Notes: generated from the letters alone by a model not told the origin. Positions 18,024 through 25,555 are shown, counted from the first letter of the stretch. The stretch: DNA of 64,000 nucleotides from a virus (IMGVR_UViG_3300027749_003047:62001-126000), one strand, 5' to 3'. Numbers and translations: made by a program.

Positions 18024-20092
18024 ACTCGATACCAACTAGTATTACTGGCCCTATATATGTAGGAATAAGTTGTAGCTGTCGATGCAGAGGTTGCAACTGC
18101 ACCTGCAAATGTTCCTATCAAAGTGGGACCGGCAGTTAATGCCAAAGTCAATGTAAATGCTGATGCAGTTGCCGCAACAGTAAATTTGACAAGTTGTCCA
18201 TCACGTAGTCCGGAACTAGGAAACGTTAGTGTTGCTGTATAACTACCGCTAGTTATTAAGATATTATTAGTTGCTGTGGTACTCAATGCATAAGTGGTAC
18301 TACTACCAACAGCAATAAAATTGGTAACTTCGTTTACTAAGTTTCTAGTAAGGACCGGTACTGTTACAACTCCACCTGGTGCAAATGTAGTATATGTACC
18401 AGTTCCAATATCAGCATCATTACCGATAGCGATGGTGGTATTTACTAGCGCGGCATTTGCCACGAAGGTTGAATCGCTTACATATGCCGTAATAAATGCA
18501 CCATTGCTATAGCCGCCCATGCTAGCAATACCAGTGTAGGGATCAAACTTGATTAGACCGATTGAGTCACCGTTTTGGCATATCAGTGGCGCTGCCACGG
18601 TTCCTCTCGAACTTCCAAACTTAAGATTAGGCTGGTTTCCAAAATTCCCAGTAGTAGCACCTCTAATAGTGAATGGTTGGTCAGCTGAGTTGGTATTGAA
18701 CACAAAGTTCTGAGGTGCGCTTGCTTGTCCAAATACAAAATAGCCGCTAATACCTGAAATTTGATATTCAGTAGTGTTTGCGGGATATGTCATGTCTCTG
18801 AATGTTAACATTGAATTAACATTAACTGAACTAGCAGTTACAACGCCGGTATCCAGCCCGTTGGCTGTAACAAACATCGTACCACTAGCAGTGCCGGCAT
18901 TGAACGCAGTTCCGCCGATTGTGGTTGATATAGTAATATAGTTACCGGCTAATACGCTCGCAACATAATATGTCAAATACGGAATAATATTACCTGTAGT
19001 CACTGCTGTTTGGCTTGTAAGGCCAAACACTATAGGCATTCCTACTCGCATATTTGTATTAGAAACCAACAACACTTGTGTTCCGCTAACACTAGTTAAA
19101 GTTGTTGATATAACATTAGCAAGAATTTGTCCTGTAATATTGATGTTGCCATTGCCACTAATTGTGTTACCGTTGAGCGTTAAATTTCCACCCAATGTTG
19201 GACTACTATCTTGCAATATAGCTGTGAGTCCCGAACCAGCTGAATTGACACTCATAGTGCCAGTTACAGAATTATAAGAAAACGTAACATTAGCATCAGG
19301 GCCGCCAGCACTAAAATTAGTAGCAGATAATGTAGCAGTCGTTAGTGTAGTTATTGCAACACTGTTCTGTGCATTAGCTTGAGTTGTTGCCAGGGTAATT
19401 TGATTGGTACCGGCTGAAGGATTAATGATATAGTAGGTGCTAGGTGATAGACCACCACCTCCTGATCCTGTTACTAAGAAAGGTTCTAATGCTACCAGTC
19501 CAGCAGCCGAGCTGACTGTGACCAGTGATATCACACCCTGTATTGCTACGCCTGTACCTGCGGCTGTAGGTACTTGATTTAAAATAAATGTGGGACTAGT
19601 ACCTGAAACAATGTATGTGGCAGGGCTTGCATTGATACCGGTACCTGTTATAACCATGCCAATCTGCGGTACTGTGCCGCTGGTGTACGTTAGTATACCT
19701 ACACCGTTGATGCTAGACACTGCGCCTACAAATGAAATTGTAGTGGCTGTGGTAGCTGTAACTGTTCCTGTCACTGTACTAGATCCTGTAGCAGTAAACA
19801 TGGTAGCTATATCAGCTTTCGCCCGTGTGGGTGAATAGTATAAGTTGACTGTACCTTGTGCTAGGTTATCTGTGGTATAACCACTTAATGTTCCTGAAAA
19901 GTTTAGTGTTTGTGTAGTTGAATTCCAACTTAGTCCAGTACCAGCTGAGCTAGCAAGAACATTTACACCGCCCAACGTGGCACCGTCACCAATGAAGAGT
20001 TTCTTAGTATCTGTTGTGTATAAAATTTCGCCTAAGTCAAAAGTTACTGCTTGTCTTTGGGCATCAGTTCCGCGTCTAATTTGTAGCGACAT
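18020..20092 (-). CDS. Tail-fibre-like structural protein
   Basis: 690 residues. The N-terminus SLQIRRGTDAQRQAVTFDLG followed by YTTDTKKLFIGDG is a short domain common at the base of phage tail fibres; a related version opens the tailspike at 60705-62714. The rest is low-complexity and rich in Thr, Ser, Gly and Ala (VTGTVTATTATTISF, SGSYTATLTFPSSG), typical of beta-rich fibre shafts. It probably serves host attachment. Start ATG 20092 has ACGGAGA upstream; an AATAAATA late-like motif lies at 20139-20146. Confidence 0.8.
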   Translation of the reverse strand: MSLQIRRGTDAQRQAVTFDLGEILYTTDTKKLFIGDGATLGGVNVLASSAGTGLSWNSTTQTLNFSGTLSGYTTDNLAQGTVNLYYSPTRAKADIATMFTATGSSTVTGTVTATTATTISFVGAVSSINGVGILTYTSGTVPQIGMVITGTGINASPATYIVSGTSPTFILNQVPTAAGTGVAIQGVISLVTVSSAAGLVALEPFLVTGSGGGGLSPSTYYIINPSAGTNQITLATTQANAQNSVAITTLTTATLSATNFSAGGPDANVTFSYNSVTGTMSVNSAGSGLTAILQDSSPTLGGNLTLNGNTISGNGNINITGQILANVISTTLTSVSGTQVLLVSNTNMRVGMPIVFGLTSQTAVTTGNIIPYLTYYVASVLAGNYITISTTIGGTAFNAGTASGTMFVTANGLDTGVVTASSVNVNSMLTFRDMTYPANTTEYQISGISGYFVFGQASAPQNFVFNTNSADQPFTIRGATTGNFGNQPNLKFGSSRGTVAAPLICQNGDSIGLIKFDPYTGIASMGGYSNGAFITAYVSDSTFVANAALVNTTIAIGNDADIGTGTYTTFAPGGVVTVPVLTRNLVNEVTNFIAVGSSTTYALSTTATNNILITSGSYTATLTFPSSGLRDGQLVKFTVAATASAFTLTLALTAGPTLIGTFAGAVATSASTATTYSYIYRASNTSWYRV

Positions 20093-20138
20093 GTGCTATC
20101 TCCGTTATGCTGTCATCTGGTTGATGATTATTATACTG

Positions 20139-20146
20139 TATTTATT
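20139..20146 (-). promoter_or_regulatory. T4-late-like promoter motif AATAAATA
   Basis: AATAAATA on the minus strand 46 bases upstream of the tail-fibre ATG. Late expression would suit a structural gene. Confidence 0.45.
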
Positions 20147-20173
20147 AAAATGAGCATAACGTAGAGCCAAAAA

Positions 20174-20195
20174 AATAGGGCCCGAAGGCCCTATT
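20174..20195 (-). terminator. Rho-independent terminator
   Basis: On the minus strand, a TAGGGCC/GGCCCTA stem with a short loop is followed by a run of T. It lies 15 bases after the stop of the phosphoesterase gene and ends that transcript before the tail-fibre gene. Confidence 0.8.
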
Positions 20196-20209
20196 AAAGT
20201 GCTACTATA

Positions 20210-20815
20210 TTACATAGTAGGACCGTTTCCGTTGCGGAATCCTACACTCCCGCCTTCTGCTTCGATGTTCTTTATGACATCTTCAAACAGAATTGGAGCG
20301 AAGTCTGGGGTTTGTTCCACGCATACACAATGGTAGCGCACATCGTTCTCTTCGCTGTACAGAACTTCCCCAGTTCTAGCATCAACCCCACGAGCTTTTT
20401 TCACACGATTTGCGTGAGTGTGACCGTGAATGTTAACACCAAAACGACCCATTGAATCTGAGTGTAACGGAATATGGCTAAGGATCATACCATCCATAAC
20501 GTGATAAGCTCTAAGTTCTCTAAAGTGTTCACGATAGTCTGTGTCTTTAAAGATATCGTGATTACCACGAATCAGCACTTTGTCGCCGTTAAGTCTATGC
20601 ATGATATCCAACGCTCTACGATTGATAACAACGTCGCCCAAATGGTAGACTTTGTCTGTGGGCTTTACCCGTTCGTTCCACGCCTTGACCATTGCTTCGT
20701 CCATTTCCTCGGGCGAGTCCCATGGGCGAAGTTTTGTAACACCATCGTTACGTGTAAAGTGGCATACGCCTTTGTGTCCAAAGTGCGTATCACTTACTAG
20801 AAAAACACTAGGCAT
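20210..20815 (-). CDS. Calcineurin-like metallophosphoesterase
   Basis: 201 residues. All metal motifs are present in order: SDTHFGH (8-14), GDVV (about 61-64), GNHD (about 81-84), SHIPLHSD and GHTHA. Phage enzymes of this size are predicted phosphoesterases of unknown substrate, possibly nucleotide or RNA ends, given the P-loop kinase and phosphatase genes upstream. Start ATG 20815 has a strong AAAGGAGGG and its own consensus sigma-70 promoter at 20845-20873; a terminator follows. Confidence 0.85.
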   Translation of the reverse strand: MPSVFLVSDTHFGHKGVCHFTRNDGVTKLRPWDSPEEMDEAMVKAWNERVKPTDKVYHLGDVVINRRALDIMHRLNGDKVLIRGNHDIFKDTDYREHFRELRAYHVMDGMILSHIPLHSDSMGRFGVNIHGHTHANRVKKARGVDARTGEVLYSEENDVRYHCVCVEQTPDFAPILFEDVIKNIEAEGGSVGFRNGNGPTM

Positions 20816-20844
20816 CTTGCCCTCCTTTCATTGTTTAATATATT

Positions 20845-20873
20845 ATTATACACTCAATTTGCCAATTAGTCAA
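20845..20873 (-). promoter_or_regulatory. Sigma-70 promoter for the phosphoesterase gene
   Basis: Minus strand TTGACT, 17-base spacer, TATAAT; the -10 ends 30 bases before the ATG at 20815, with AAAGGAGGG between. Confidence 0.75.
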
Positions 20874-21333
20874 CCGATCTAAAAGTACGCCAGTCGTCGA
20901 TATTGGGCTTTTCGTTTTCATCGTAGGTCCAACCCAACTGCTTCATCATACGATGCTTAACCAAAAGATTTGGACTACGAAAGCGTTCTGTGTCGTCAAA
21001 TCCCATCATAATCCCTACTTCGCAAACTGCGCCCGAACGGCAAATGCCTGCAAAGCAATGGACCACTACATTCATACGGTTGTCCAATGCGTGTTGTAGC
21101 AAACGAACAAGCTCTGCGGCCTGCTCATGACTGCACTTCATTGATTCTTCCAGTACCGAATCCTTTTCTTCCACATCCAAAAACTCAAAGTTGTGGCGCT
21201 CTTTGAATTGGTGTTTGGCTTCAGGTCGCCAGCTTGCAGGATCAACTATACTGATCAGCATACTATTAGGGCCAGCATCGTGATGGAATCCAATTGGGAT
21301 ATCACTTGCGGCTACGTTTTCAATCCAAGGCAT
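20866..21333 (-). CDS. Dual-specificity/tyrosine-phosphatase-like protein
   Basis: 155 residues from ATG 21333. This start gives a TAATG junction with the upstream gene and a GGAGGG ribosome site; an ATG four codons earlier is itself part of that site. HCFAGICRSGAV (about 97-108) is the Cys-x5-Arg phosphatase loop. An Asp-rich stretch before it may provide the general acid. Its substrate could be a phosphoprotein or the 5' or 3' end of RNA. Grouped with a P-loop kinase and a metallophosphoesterase. Confidence 0.75.
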   Translation of the reverse strand: MPWIENVAASDIPIGFHHDAGPNSMLISIVDPASWRPEAKHQFKERHNFEFLDVEEKDSVLEESMKCSHEQAAELVRLLQHALDNRMNVVVHCFAGICRSGAVCEVGIMMGFDDTERFRSPNLLVKHRMMKQLGWTYDENEKPNIDDWRTFRSVD

Positions 21334-21794
21334 TATACCCTCCAAATTTCTTTGAAACCCTCTTCGTTAGTAGGGTATTCAAAATTATCGATCATTCCTT
21401 GTACAACTTCCCAAGGAACTTCTTTGCCTGGACGGCTAGCCAAACGTTCTTTCAATACTGCGATTTCAGGAGTCGGAAACACCACAGCGATGTGCCAATA
21501 GTCAGGAAGCATATTAAACTTCCTAGCACGGCTAGCAACTGTAGTACTAGTTTGATCCCAAATCACATCACGTCCTGCTGTTCTAGCATCTACGACTTCT
21601 TGTGCCATTAGTTCAACTGCTCTAGGCATGTAATCCTTAAACACTTCTGAATAAGTCTTACCTTGCTGTTCAGCATAGACTTCTACATGATGGTCAGTAC
21701 TTACATACTCCATACCTAAGATCCATTGCTGGCTCTTAGTCCAAGTACTTTTTCCTGCGCAGGGAACTCCGATTAATTGATAACACTTGGGCAT
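21333..21794 (-). CDS. P-loop kinase, polynucleotide-kinase-like
   Basis: 153 residues from ATG 21794 (MPKCYQLIGVPCAGKST), which makes a TAATG overlap with the small gene upstream. GVPCAGKST is a Walker A motif at the very N-terminus; the chain continues STDHHVEVYAEQQGKTYSEVF and DVIWDQTSTTVASRARK, the layout of T4 Pnkp-type and zeta-toxin-like kinases. It probably phosphorylates a nucleic acid or nucleotide. With the two phosphatase genes downstream it may form an RNA end-repair set (inference). Confidence 0.7.
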   Translation of the reverse strand: MPKCYQLIGVPCAGKSTWTKSQQWILGMEYVSTDHHVEVYAEQQGKTYSEVFKDYMPRAVELMAQEVVDARTAGRDVIWDQTSTTVASRARKFNMLPDYWHIAVVFPTPEIAVLKERLASRPGKEVPWEVVQGMIDNFEYPTNEEGFKEIWRV

Positions 21795-21961
21795 TAATGC
21801 ACCGATTCTTTTGCATCCACGGTACATTCAATTACCCAATTATCAAACTGGGTAAACTTGTTTACTTCTACCCCTAGTCCAACTGCTTCGTTTACAAAGT
21901 GCTGTAGGAGCGTATTGTACAGTTCGTCGGGCATAGTTTCTTTTGTAAATTGGATTTTCAT
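21794..21961 (-). CDS. Small unknown protein, 55 residues
   Basis: ATG 21961 to TAA 21794. Both ends show TAATG overlaps with neighbours, a strong sign of a real, coupled gene. It begins MKIQFTKETMPDELYNTLLQ and has a simple alpha/beta composition ending in WVIECTVDAKESVH. No family is recognised. It lies between the DksA-like and P-loop kinase genes. Confidence 0.75.
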   Translation of the reverse strand: MKIQFTKETMPDELYNTLLQHFVNEAVGLGVEVNKFTQFDNWVIECTVDAKESVH

Positions 21962-22203
21962 TATCCTAACTTCTTTCTTTCGCTAAGTGTTTGACAATCG
22001 ATACAGGTCATGCATCCACGCAATGCTCGTTGCCTAGCAAGCGGAATTTCTTCTCCGCATTCGTTGCAATGACTCAAACTGGGCCCAGTAGGGATACTGG
22101 CTCTGATCTTGGCCACAGCGTCTGCACTTAGAGCAGTAGACAATAGCTGTGCTTGATCCGCTTCCTCTAAATTGTCGCCTTGGATGCTTTCGTATTCGCG
22201 CAT
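21961..22203 (-). CDS. DksA/TraR-type C4 zinc-finger protein
   Basis: 80 residues. C-x2-C ... C-x2-C (HCNECGEEIPLARQRALRGC, then TCIDCQ, about 45-70) is the DksA/TraR zinc finger, preceded by an acidic helical part. TraR-like proteins bind the RNA polymerase secondary channel and mimic DksA-ppGpp; here the coiled-coil arm is short, as in TraR. It may redirect host transcription. It has its own consensus promoter (22231-22259) and AAGGAG before the ATG. An omega-like subunit gene is encoded just upstream. Confidence 0.8.
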   Translation of the reverse strand: MREYESIQGDNLEEADQAQLLSTALSADAVAKIRASIPTGPSLSHCNECGEEIPLARQRALRGCMTCIDCQTLSERKKLG

Positions 22204-22230
22204 TTCTGCTCCTTGATTTCTTAAAATAAA

Positions 22231-22259
22231 ATTATAACACCTATTACCATAGATGTCAA
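22231..22259 (-). promoter_or_regulatory. Perfect sigma-70 promoter for the DksA/TraR-like operon
   Basis: Minus strand TTGACA, 17 bases, TATAAT, ending 28 bases before the ATG at 22203. The -35 lies between this gene and tRNA-Cys. Confidence 0.85.
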
Positions 22260-22269
22260 GTGTTATTTA

Positions 22270-22347
22270 TGGAGCAACGGGAGGGATTTGAACCCCCGGT
22301 TTTACGGATTTGCAATCCGGTGCATTGGGCCGCTCTGCCACCGTTGC
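22270..22347 (-). tRNA. tRNA-Cys(GCA)
   Basis: Acceptor GCAACGG/CCGTTGC, encoded CCA, T-loop TTCAAAT, anticodon loop TTGCAAA giving GCA. It is the promoter-distal member of the tRNA array, separated from it by the omega-like, oxygenase-like and parvulin genes. Confidence 0.93.
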
Positions 22348-22352
22348 ACGAA

Positions 22353-22586
22353 TTAACGTACTCGTTTGAGATACTCTTTTGGATCAATCTTGCCTTGTTG
22401 GATTTCCAGTATAGCAGTTACTATTGGATAGATATGCTCATATGACTCACTGCTTCTATGCTGACGACGGATCTCTCTTGCTCGAGCTGTGGCTGCCAGA
22501 ACAAGATCATACATACCAGTCCCCATTTTGCTACAGCACAGTTCTCTGTCAATTTCTGGACCACGGCTAAGTGTTGTATTTCGCAT
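22353..22586 (-). CDS. RNA polymerase omega-subunit-like protein
   Basis: 77 residues. The middle MGTGMYDLVLAATARAREIR followed by IYPIVTAILEIQQGKI parallels bacterial RpoZ (RFDLVLVAARRARQ ... TVIALREIEEGLI), the part of omega that wraps the beta' C-terminus. Length is near the 80-90 of bacterial omega. It could replace host omega and change sigma or ppGpp response (inference). It has its own promoter at 22608-22636. The match is by eye; a structural comparison would settle it. Confidence 0.65.
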   Translation of the reverse strand: MRNTTLSRGPEIDRELCCSKMGTGMYDLVLAATARAREIRRQHRSSESYEHIYPIVTAILEIQQGKIDPKEYLKRVR

Positions 22587-22607
22587 TGATATCTCCGTTA
22601 AAACGTT

Positions 22608-22636
22608 ATTATAACATCTATTTTACTCGTAGTCAA
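22608..22636 (-). promoter_or_regulatory. Sigma-70 promoter for the omega-like gene
   Basis: Minus strand TTGACT, 17 bases, TATAAT; the -35 lies within the last codons of the upstream oxygenase-like gene. Transcription would cover the omega-like gene and tRNA-Cys. Confidence 0.75.
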
Positions 22637-23183
22637 CGTCTGCGGCTAAAATAAATCGATATTTGTCACTTTGCACAATACCTGGTCTATGCCAAATGTT
22701 GCTGGGATAGATAATCCACGAGCAGTAACTGGGTCGTACAAAAAATTTGCCAGGAGACTCTGGCCCATTGGGTGCCAGTTCGGTGCCACATGTGTCAAAA
22801 TCCTTCACATCGTCGGGGATGTGCAAGTACATGATTCCGCTTAGGCTTTTGCCCGAATGTTTGTCATGATGATGCCAATATTTGTCACGATCTTCTACTG
22901 TGCTCAAATTGGTCATAAAACTCCAAGCCATCATGTTGCTGACTCTGGCTTCGTGTCCCAAATATAAAAACACACTGGTCAAAAATGTCATACGATATTT
23001 CAACCAAACTGCCTCGGATCTGCCAAACAAATTTTCCTGTGTTTGAAACGGAGGCGAGTTTTTAAAGTAGTTGCCGCTTTCGATTATACTTTTGATAATG
23101 CCTATGGCTGTGTCGTTTTCGGTAGCTGAGATCAAACTACTGTAATCATACTTGCGGCAAAGATCGTTTGAATCTATTATCAT
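22623..23183 (-). CDS. HxD...H DSBH oxygenase-like protein
   Basis: 186 residues. WHHHDKHSGKSLSGIMYL supplies His105-x-Asp107, and NIWHRPGIVQSDKYRFIL supplies His165 and Arg176, the 2OG-Fe(II) oxygenase pattern. Phage proteins of this shape are annotated as prolyl-4-hydroxylase-like. Its start overlaps the parvulin stop by ATGA. Eighth member of this fold in the window and the only one outside the first 16 kb. Confidence 0.65.
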   Translation of the reverse strand: MIIDSNDLCRKYDYSSLISATENDTAIGIIKSIIESGNYFKNSPPFQTQENLFGRSEAVWLKYRMTFLTSVFLYLGHEARVSNMMAWSFMTNLSTVEDRDKYWHHHDKHSGKSLSGIMYLHIPDDVKDFDTCGTELAPNGPESPGKFFVRPSYCSWIIYPSNIWHRPGIVQSDKYRFILAADVDYE

Positions 23184-23440
23184 CCAGTGCGATGGATCAA
23201 GTGAAAACCAAATTGTGTTTGCACTGGCTGGCTAATAGCACCAACTGCTGTTGCCACAGTAGCATCTTCAAACGGCTTGACCATTTGACCTGGGCCGAAA
23301 TCGCCCAAGTCGCCACCACGTGCTTTACTGGGGCATGAGCTGTACTGCTGTGCAAGTGATCCAAAATTCAATGCAGTTGCTTCAGCCAAGATTGCATCAG
23401 CTTGTTCACGTGTGGCTACCAAAATATGACTTGCTTTCAT
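23180..23440 (-). CDS. Parvulin-type peptidyl-prolyl isomerase (PpiC-like)
   Basis: 86 residues, a single parvulin domain. ASHILVATREQADAILAEA, then CPSKARGGDLGDFGPGQMVKPFEDA and QTQFGFHLIHRTG are the hallmark segments, with both conserved His. No signal peptide, so it acts in the cytoplasm, like PpiC (93 residues). It speeds prolyl cis-trans isomerisation and may assist folding of virion proteins, alongside DnaK and Hsp20. It lies just downstream of tRNA-Gly, within the same transcript. Confidence 0.88.
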   Translation of the reverse strand: MKASHILVATREQADAILAEATALNFGSLAQQYSSCPSKARGGDLGDFGPGQMVKPFEDATVATAVGAISQPVQTQFGFHLIHRTG

Positions 23441-23460
23441 TTGTTTTCCTTTTTAAAAAT

Positions 23461-23534
23461 TGGAGCGGGATAAGAGAATCGAACTCTTGACCGAAGATTG
23501 GAAATCTGCTGTTTTACCATTAAACTAATCCCGC
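23461..23534 (-). tRNA. tRNA-Gly(TCC)
   Basis: Acceptor GCGGGAT with encoded CCA, T-loop TTCGATT, anticodon TCC. It resembles phage T4 tRNA-Gly. A 21-base inverted repeat begins at its 5' end. Confidence 0.92.
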
Positions 23535-23628
23535 ACTTTAATCAAACACACTTAACACTTTTTTCTAAGATGGTGTGTGGTCCTTGCAACCTAGCTTATA
23601 GCTAGGCTAAGTGTGTTTGATTAAAGTG
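23534..23628. repeat. Perfect 21-bp inverted repeat, 53-base spacer
   Basis: The arms at 23534-23554 and 23608-23628 are exact reverse complements (left arm begins cactttaatcaaacacac). The left arm touches the 5' end of tRNA-Gly, and a small CTAGC/GCTAG hairpin lies at 23591-23605 inside the loop. In RNA this would form a long stem, perhaps a tRNA-processing signal or part of a small structured RNA. Confidence 0.8.
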
Positions 23629-23924
23629 TCTAGTTACACTCTCCCGAATGCCCTAGACTAGGCTTGGTGTCCGTACCGCATGTTTCCATATAGACAGTTA
23701 GTGCTCTGCCTTTGTGATTTCTCAAGTCGCCCATATAGCGGGCCTTGCGGTAGATCCAATGCACCGTACAGTTATCGTTACTGTAATTACGCTACTTGGG
23801 TTACGGCCAGTAGTCCCGGGAAACGAATAAACATATTGTGGTGTATTGAGTATATGGGCTATGCCTATCATAGTGACTGGGATACCAAACCTGATCTTTT
23901 TACAGATTTCAATATGTTTAAACT
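23629..23924. other. Gap of about 300 bases between tRNAs, no gene recognised
   Basis: Neither strand shows a credible reading frame with a ribosome site, and no tRNA T-arm is visible. One small hairpin (ACAGT...ACTGT near 23768) is present. The stretch is probably transcribed as spacer of the tRNA array or holds an unrecognised RNA. Confidence 0.5.
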
Positions 23925-24000
23925 TGGTGCCGGTTGTCGGAATCGAACTGACCACATCCGCCTTACAAGAGCGGCGCTCTACCAAATGAGCTAAACCGGC
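23925..24000 (-). tRNA. tRNA-Thr(TGT)
   Basis: Acceptor GCCGGTT, encoded CCA, T-loop TTCGATT, anticodon loop CTTGTAA giving TGT. Confidence 0.93.
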
Positions 24001-24052
24001 AAATTTGTTACACACTACTTATCCTATTGTACACCGTGTGTAATGGTGATCT

Positions 24053-24128
24053 TGGTGGAGGATGTCGGGATCGAACCGACCACCCCCTGCTTGCAAAGCA
24101 GGTGCTCTCCCAAATGAGCTAATCCCCC
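24053..24128 (-). tRNA. tRNA-Ala(TGC)
   Basis: Acceptor GGGGGAT/ATCCTCC, encoded CCA, anticodon loop TTTGCAA giving TGC, T-loop TTCGATC. Confidence 0.94.
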
Positions 24129-24133
24129 AATCC

Positions 24134-24209
24134 TGGCTCCACAGGGTGGGCTCGAACCACCGACCAAATGATTAACAGTCATCTACTCTACCGACTGAGC
24201 TACTGCGGA
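24134..24209 (-). tRNA. tRNA-Asn(GTT)
   Basis: Acceptor TCCGCAG/CTGTGGA, encoded CCA, anticodon loop CTGTTAA giving GTT, T-loop TTCGAGC. Five bases from tRNA-Ala. Confidence 0.94.
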
Positions 24210-24218
24210 ATAATGCTT

Positions 24219-24440
24219 TTATACTGCGGTACTTGCTGTACCTGTATCGTTAGTTTGATAGTTGGCAGTACCACGCGGTGCATTCTTGTCACGCGGTGCA
24301 CTCTTGATAACAACTTCACTGCACAGTTGTGCATCGATCATCATGCGTTTGAAATGATTACGATCTTCTGCGTTCACAAACGTGGCCATAAAGCGTTTGG
24401 TTTGTTTGTTCAAATTGAACGTCTTGCCTGGTTTCATCAT
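24219..24440 (-). CDS. Small unknown protein within the tRNA array, 73 residues
   Basis: Begins MMKPGKTFNLNKQTKRFMAT; the second ATG at 24437 could also be the start. A weak AGAG precedes it. The chain is basic with a helical middle (FVNAEDRNHFKRMMIDAQLC) and a Thr/Asn-rich tail, and has the look of a real phage protein. The family is not recognised. It lies nine bases from tRNA-Asn on the same strand. Confidence 0.65.
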   Translation of the reverse strand: MMKPGKTFNLNKQTKRFMATFVNAEDRNHFKRMMIDAQLCSEVVIKSAPRDKNAPRGTANYQTNDTGTASTAV

Positions 24441-24487
24441 AGTTTTTCTCTTTTTAAAAAATGGCGGAGAGTATATCTCCTATGTAC

Positions 24488-24575
24488 TGGCGGATAGTAT
24501 AGGATTCGAACCTATGCGCCCCTTTCGGAACGACGGTTTAGCAAACCGTTGCCTTAACCACTCGGCCAACTATCC
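24488..24575 (-). tRNA. tRNA-Ser(GCT)
   Basis: Class II tRNA with a long variable arm, encoded CCA, anticodon loop TTGCTAA giving GCT, T-loop TTCGAAT. Confidence 0.93.
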
Positions 24576-24581
24576 TTTTGC

Positions 24582-24725
24582 TTATCTTGTTATCTTACGT
24601 ATTAATTTATGCCAGTAGTATCGCACACCGCGCCAAGTTGGCAGGAAATCCCATACTATGCTAAATCCAATTTCACGAGGCACGTTGCCGTATGCCTTGT
24701 TTAGAACATCTTCTCTTTTTGACAT
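24582..24725 (-). CDS. Small unknown protein, 47 residues
   Basis: ATG 24725 behind AAAGGAGATGTAGT, stop TAA at 24582. It begins MSKREDVLNKAYGNVPREIG and ends in a basic helix (WHKLIRKITR), with a short hydrophobic Trp-rich middle (FSIVWDFLPTWRGVRYYW), possibly membrane-associated. The strong ribosome site and placement between two same-strand tRNAs support it. Family unknown. Confidence 0.75.
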   Translation of the reverse strand: MSKREDVLNKAYGNVPREIGFSIVWDFLPTWRGVRYYWHKLIRKITR

Positions 24726-24744
24726 ACTACATCTCCTTTATGAA

Positions 24745-24828
24745 TGGTGCGAGAAGCGGGACTCGAACCCGCATGCCTTTCGACGAGAGATTTTAAGTCT
24801 CTTGAGTATACCATTTCTCCACTCTCGC
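24745..24828 (-). tRNA. tRNA-Leu(TAA)
   Basis: Class II, acceptor GCGAGAG/TTCTCGC, encoded CCA, anticodon loop CTTAAAA giving TAA, T-loop TTCGAGT. Confidence 0.93.
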
Positions 24829-24838
24829 AATTGACATT

Positions 24839-24912
24839 TGGCGTCCCACCAGGGACTCGAACCCCGACCAACGGTTTTGGAGACCGCTATACTGCCATTA
24901 TACTAATGAGAC
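24839..24912 (-). tRNA. tRNA-Trp(CCA)
   Basis: Acceptor GTCTCAT/GTGGGAC, encoded CCA, anticodon loop CTCCAAA giving CCA, T-loop TTCGAGT. Confidence 0.92.
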
Positions 24913-24918
24913 TCAACT

Positions 24919-25008
24919 TGGCGGAAACGGTGAGATTCGAACTCACGGAGCCTTTCGACTCGACAGTTTTCAAGACTGTTGCAATAAACCGGACTCTGCC
25001 ACATTTCC
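24919..25008 (-). tRNA. tRNA-Ser(TGA)
   Basis: Class II, acceptor GGAAATG/CGTTTCC, encoded CCA, anticodon loop CTTGAAA giving TGA, T-loop TTCGAAT. Confidence 0.93.
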
Positions 25009-25014
25009 TCTATT

Positions 25015-25088
25015 TGGTAGCGGGACCTGGAATCGAACCAAGATCTGAAGCTTATGAGACTTCTGAATTACCGTTACTCTATCCCGCG
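25015..25088 (-). tRNA. tRNA-Met(CAT), first copy
   Basis: Anticodon loop CTCATAA giving CAT, encoded CCA, T-loop TTCGATT. Aligning the D-arm places C at position 1 opposite U at 72, an unpaired 1-72 end as in bacterial initiator tRNA, though the anticodon stem lacks the three G-C pairs of an initiator. Elongator, initiator-like or Ile2 identity cannot be settled by eye. Confidence 0.85.
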
Positions 25089-25278
25089 ATATTAGGTGTA
25101 GGGCTTCCACCTACTTCCACCTCGTTTTAAAGTCTGCGTGTCCAAGACTCGATCATATAGGTGCTCTCTGTGGCGCTTGAATCCACGGTAGCCCCACTCT
25201 TCATGGCCGGTCCCGGTACATGGTCGACATTGACCGGTATTTCGGTGTTCCACTGTAGCTACTCAGAAAGCATTTATA

Positions 25279-25361
25279 TGGTGCCCCAACCGAGACTCGA
25301 ACTCGGACGCTTGCGCACTGGCTTCTAAGACCAGCGTGTCTACCAATTCCACCATCGGGGC
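25279..25361 (-). tRNA. tRNA-Leu(TAG)
   Basis: Class II, acceptor GCCCCGA, encoded CCA, anticodon loop CTTAGAA giving TAG, T-loop TTCGAGT. First tRNA after the promoter at 25415-25443. The 190 bases between it and tRNA-Met hold no recognised gene. Confidence 0.93.
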
Positions 25362-25414
25362 ATTTGCTTTTAATTTTTTAAAGAACTATTGTACCAGTTG
25401 CCTAGTATACAACT

Positions 25415-25443
25415 ATTATACAACATCTGATGCTGTGTGTCAA
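25415..25443 (-). promoter_or_regulatory. Perfect sigma-70 promoter inside the tRNA array
   Basis: Minus strand TTGACA, 17 bases, TATAAT, about 50 bases before tRNA-Leu(TAG). It divides the array into at least two transcription units. Confidence 0.88.
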
Positions 25444-25472
25444 CATCTTTGTGAAATATATTTGACTTATCG

Positions 25473-25547
25473 TGGCCGGCCATGCAGGAATCGAACCCAC
25501 ACCCTCTGTTTCGAAGACAGAGATGATATCCATTTCACCAATGGCCG
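25473..25547 (-). tRNA. tRNA-Arg(TCG)
   Basis: Acceptor CGGCCAT/ATGGCCG, encoded CCA, anticodon loop CTTCGAA giving TCG, T-loop TTCGATT. Confidence 0.92.
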
Positions 25548-25555
25548 ATATTGAT

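Noticed and set aside
23680-24015. Frames of about 100 codons on both strands around tRNA-Thr
   Set aside because: Both overlap the tRNA and lack ribosome sites.
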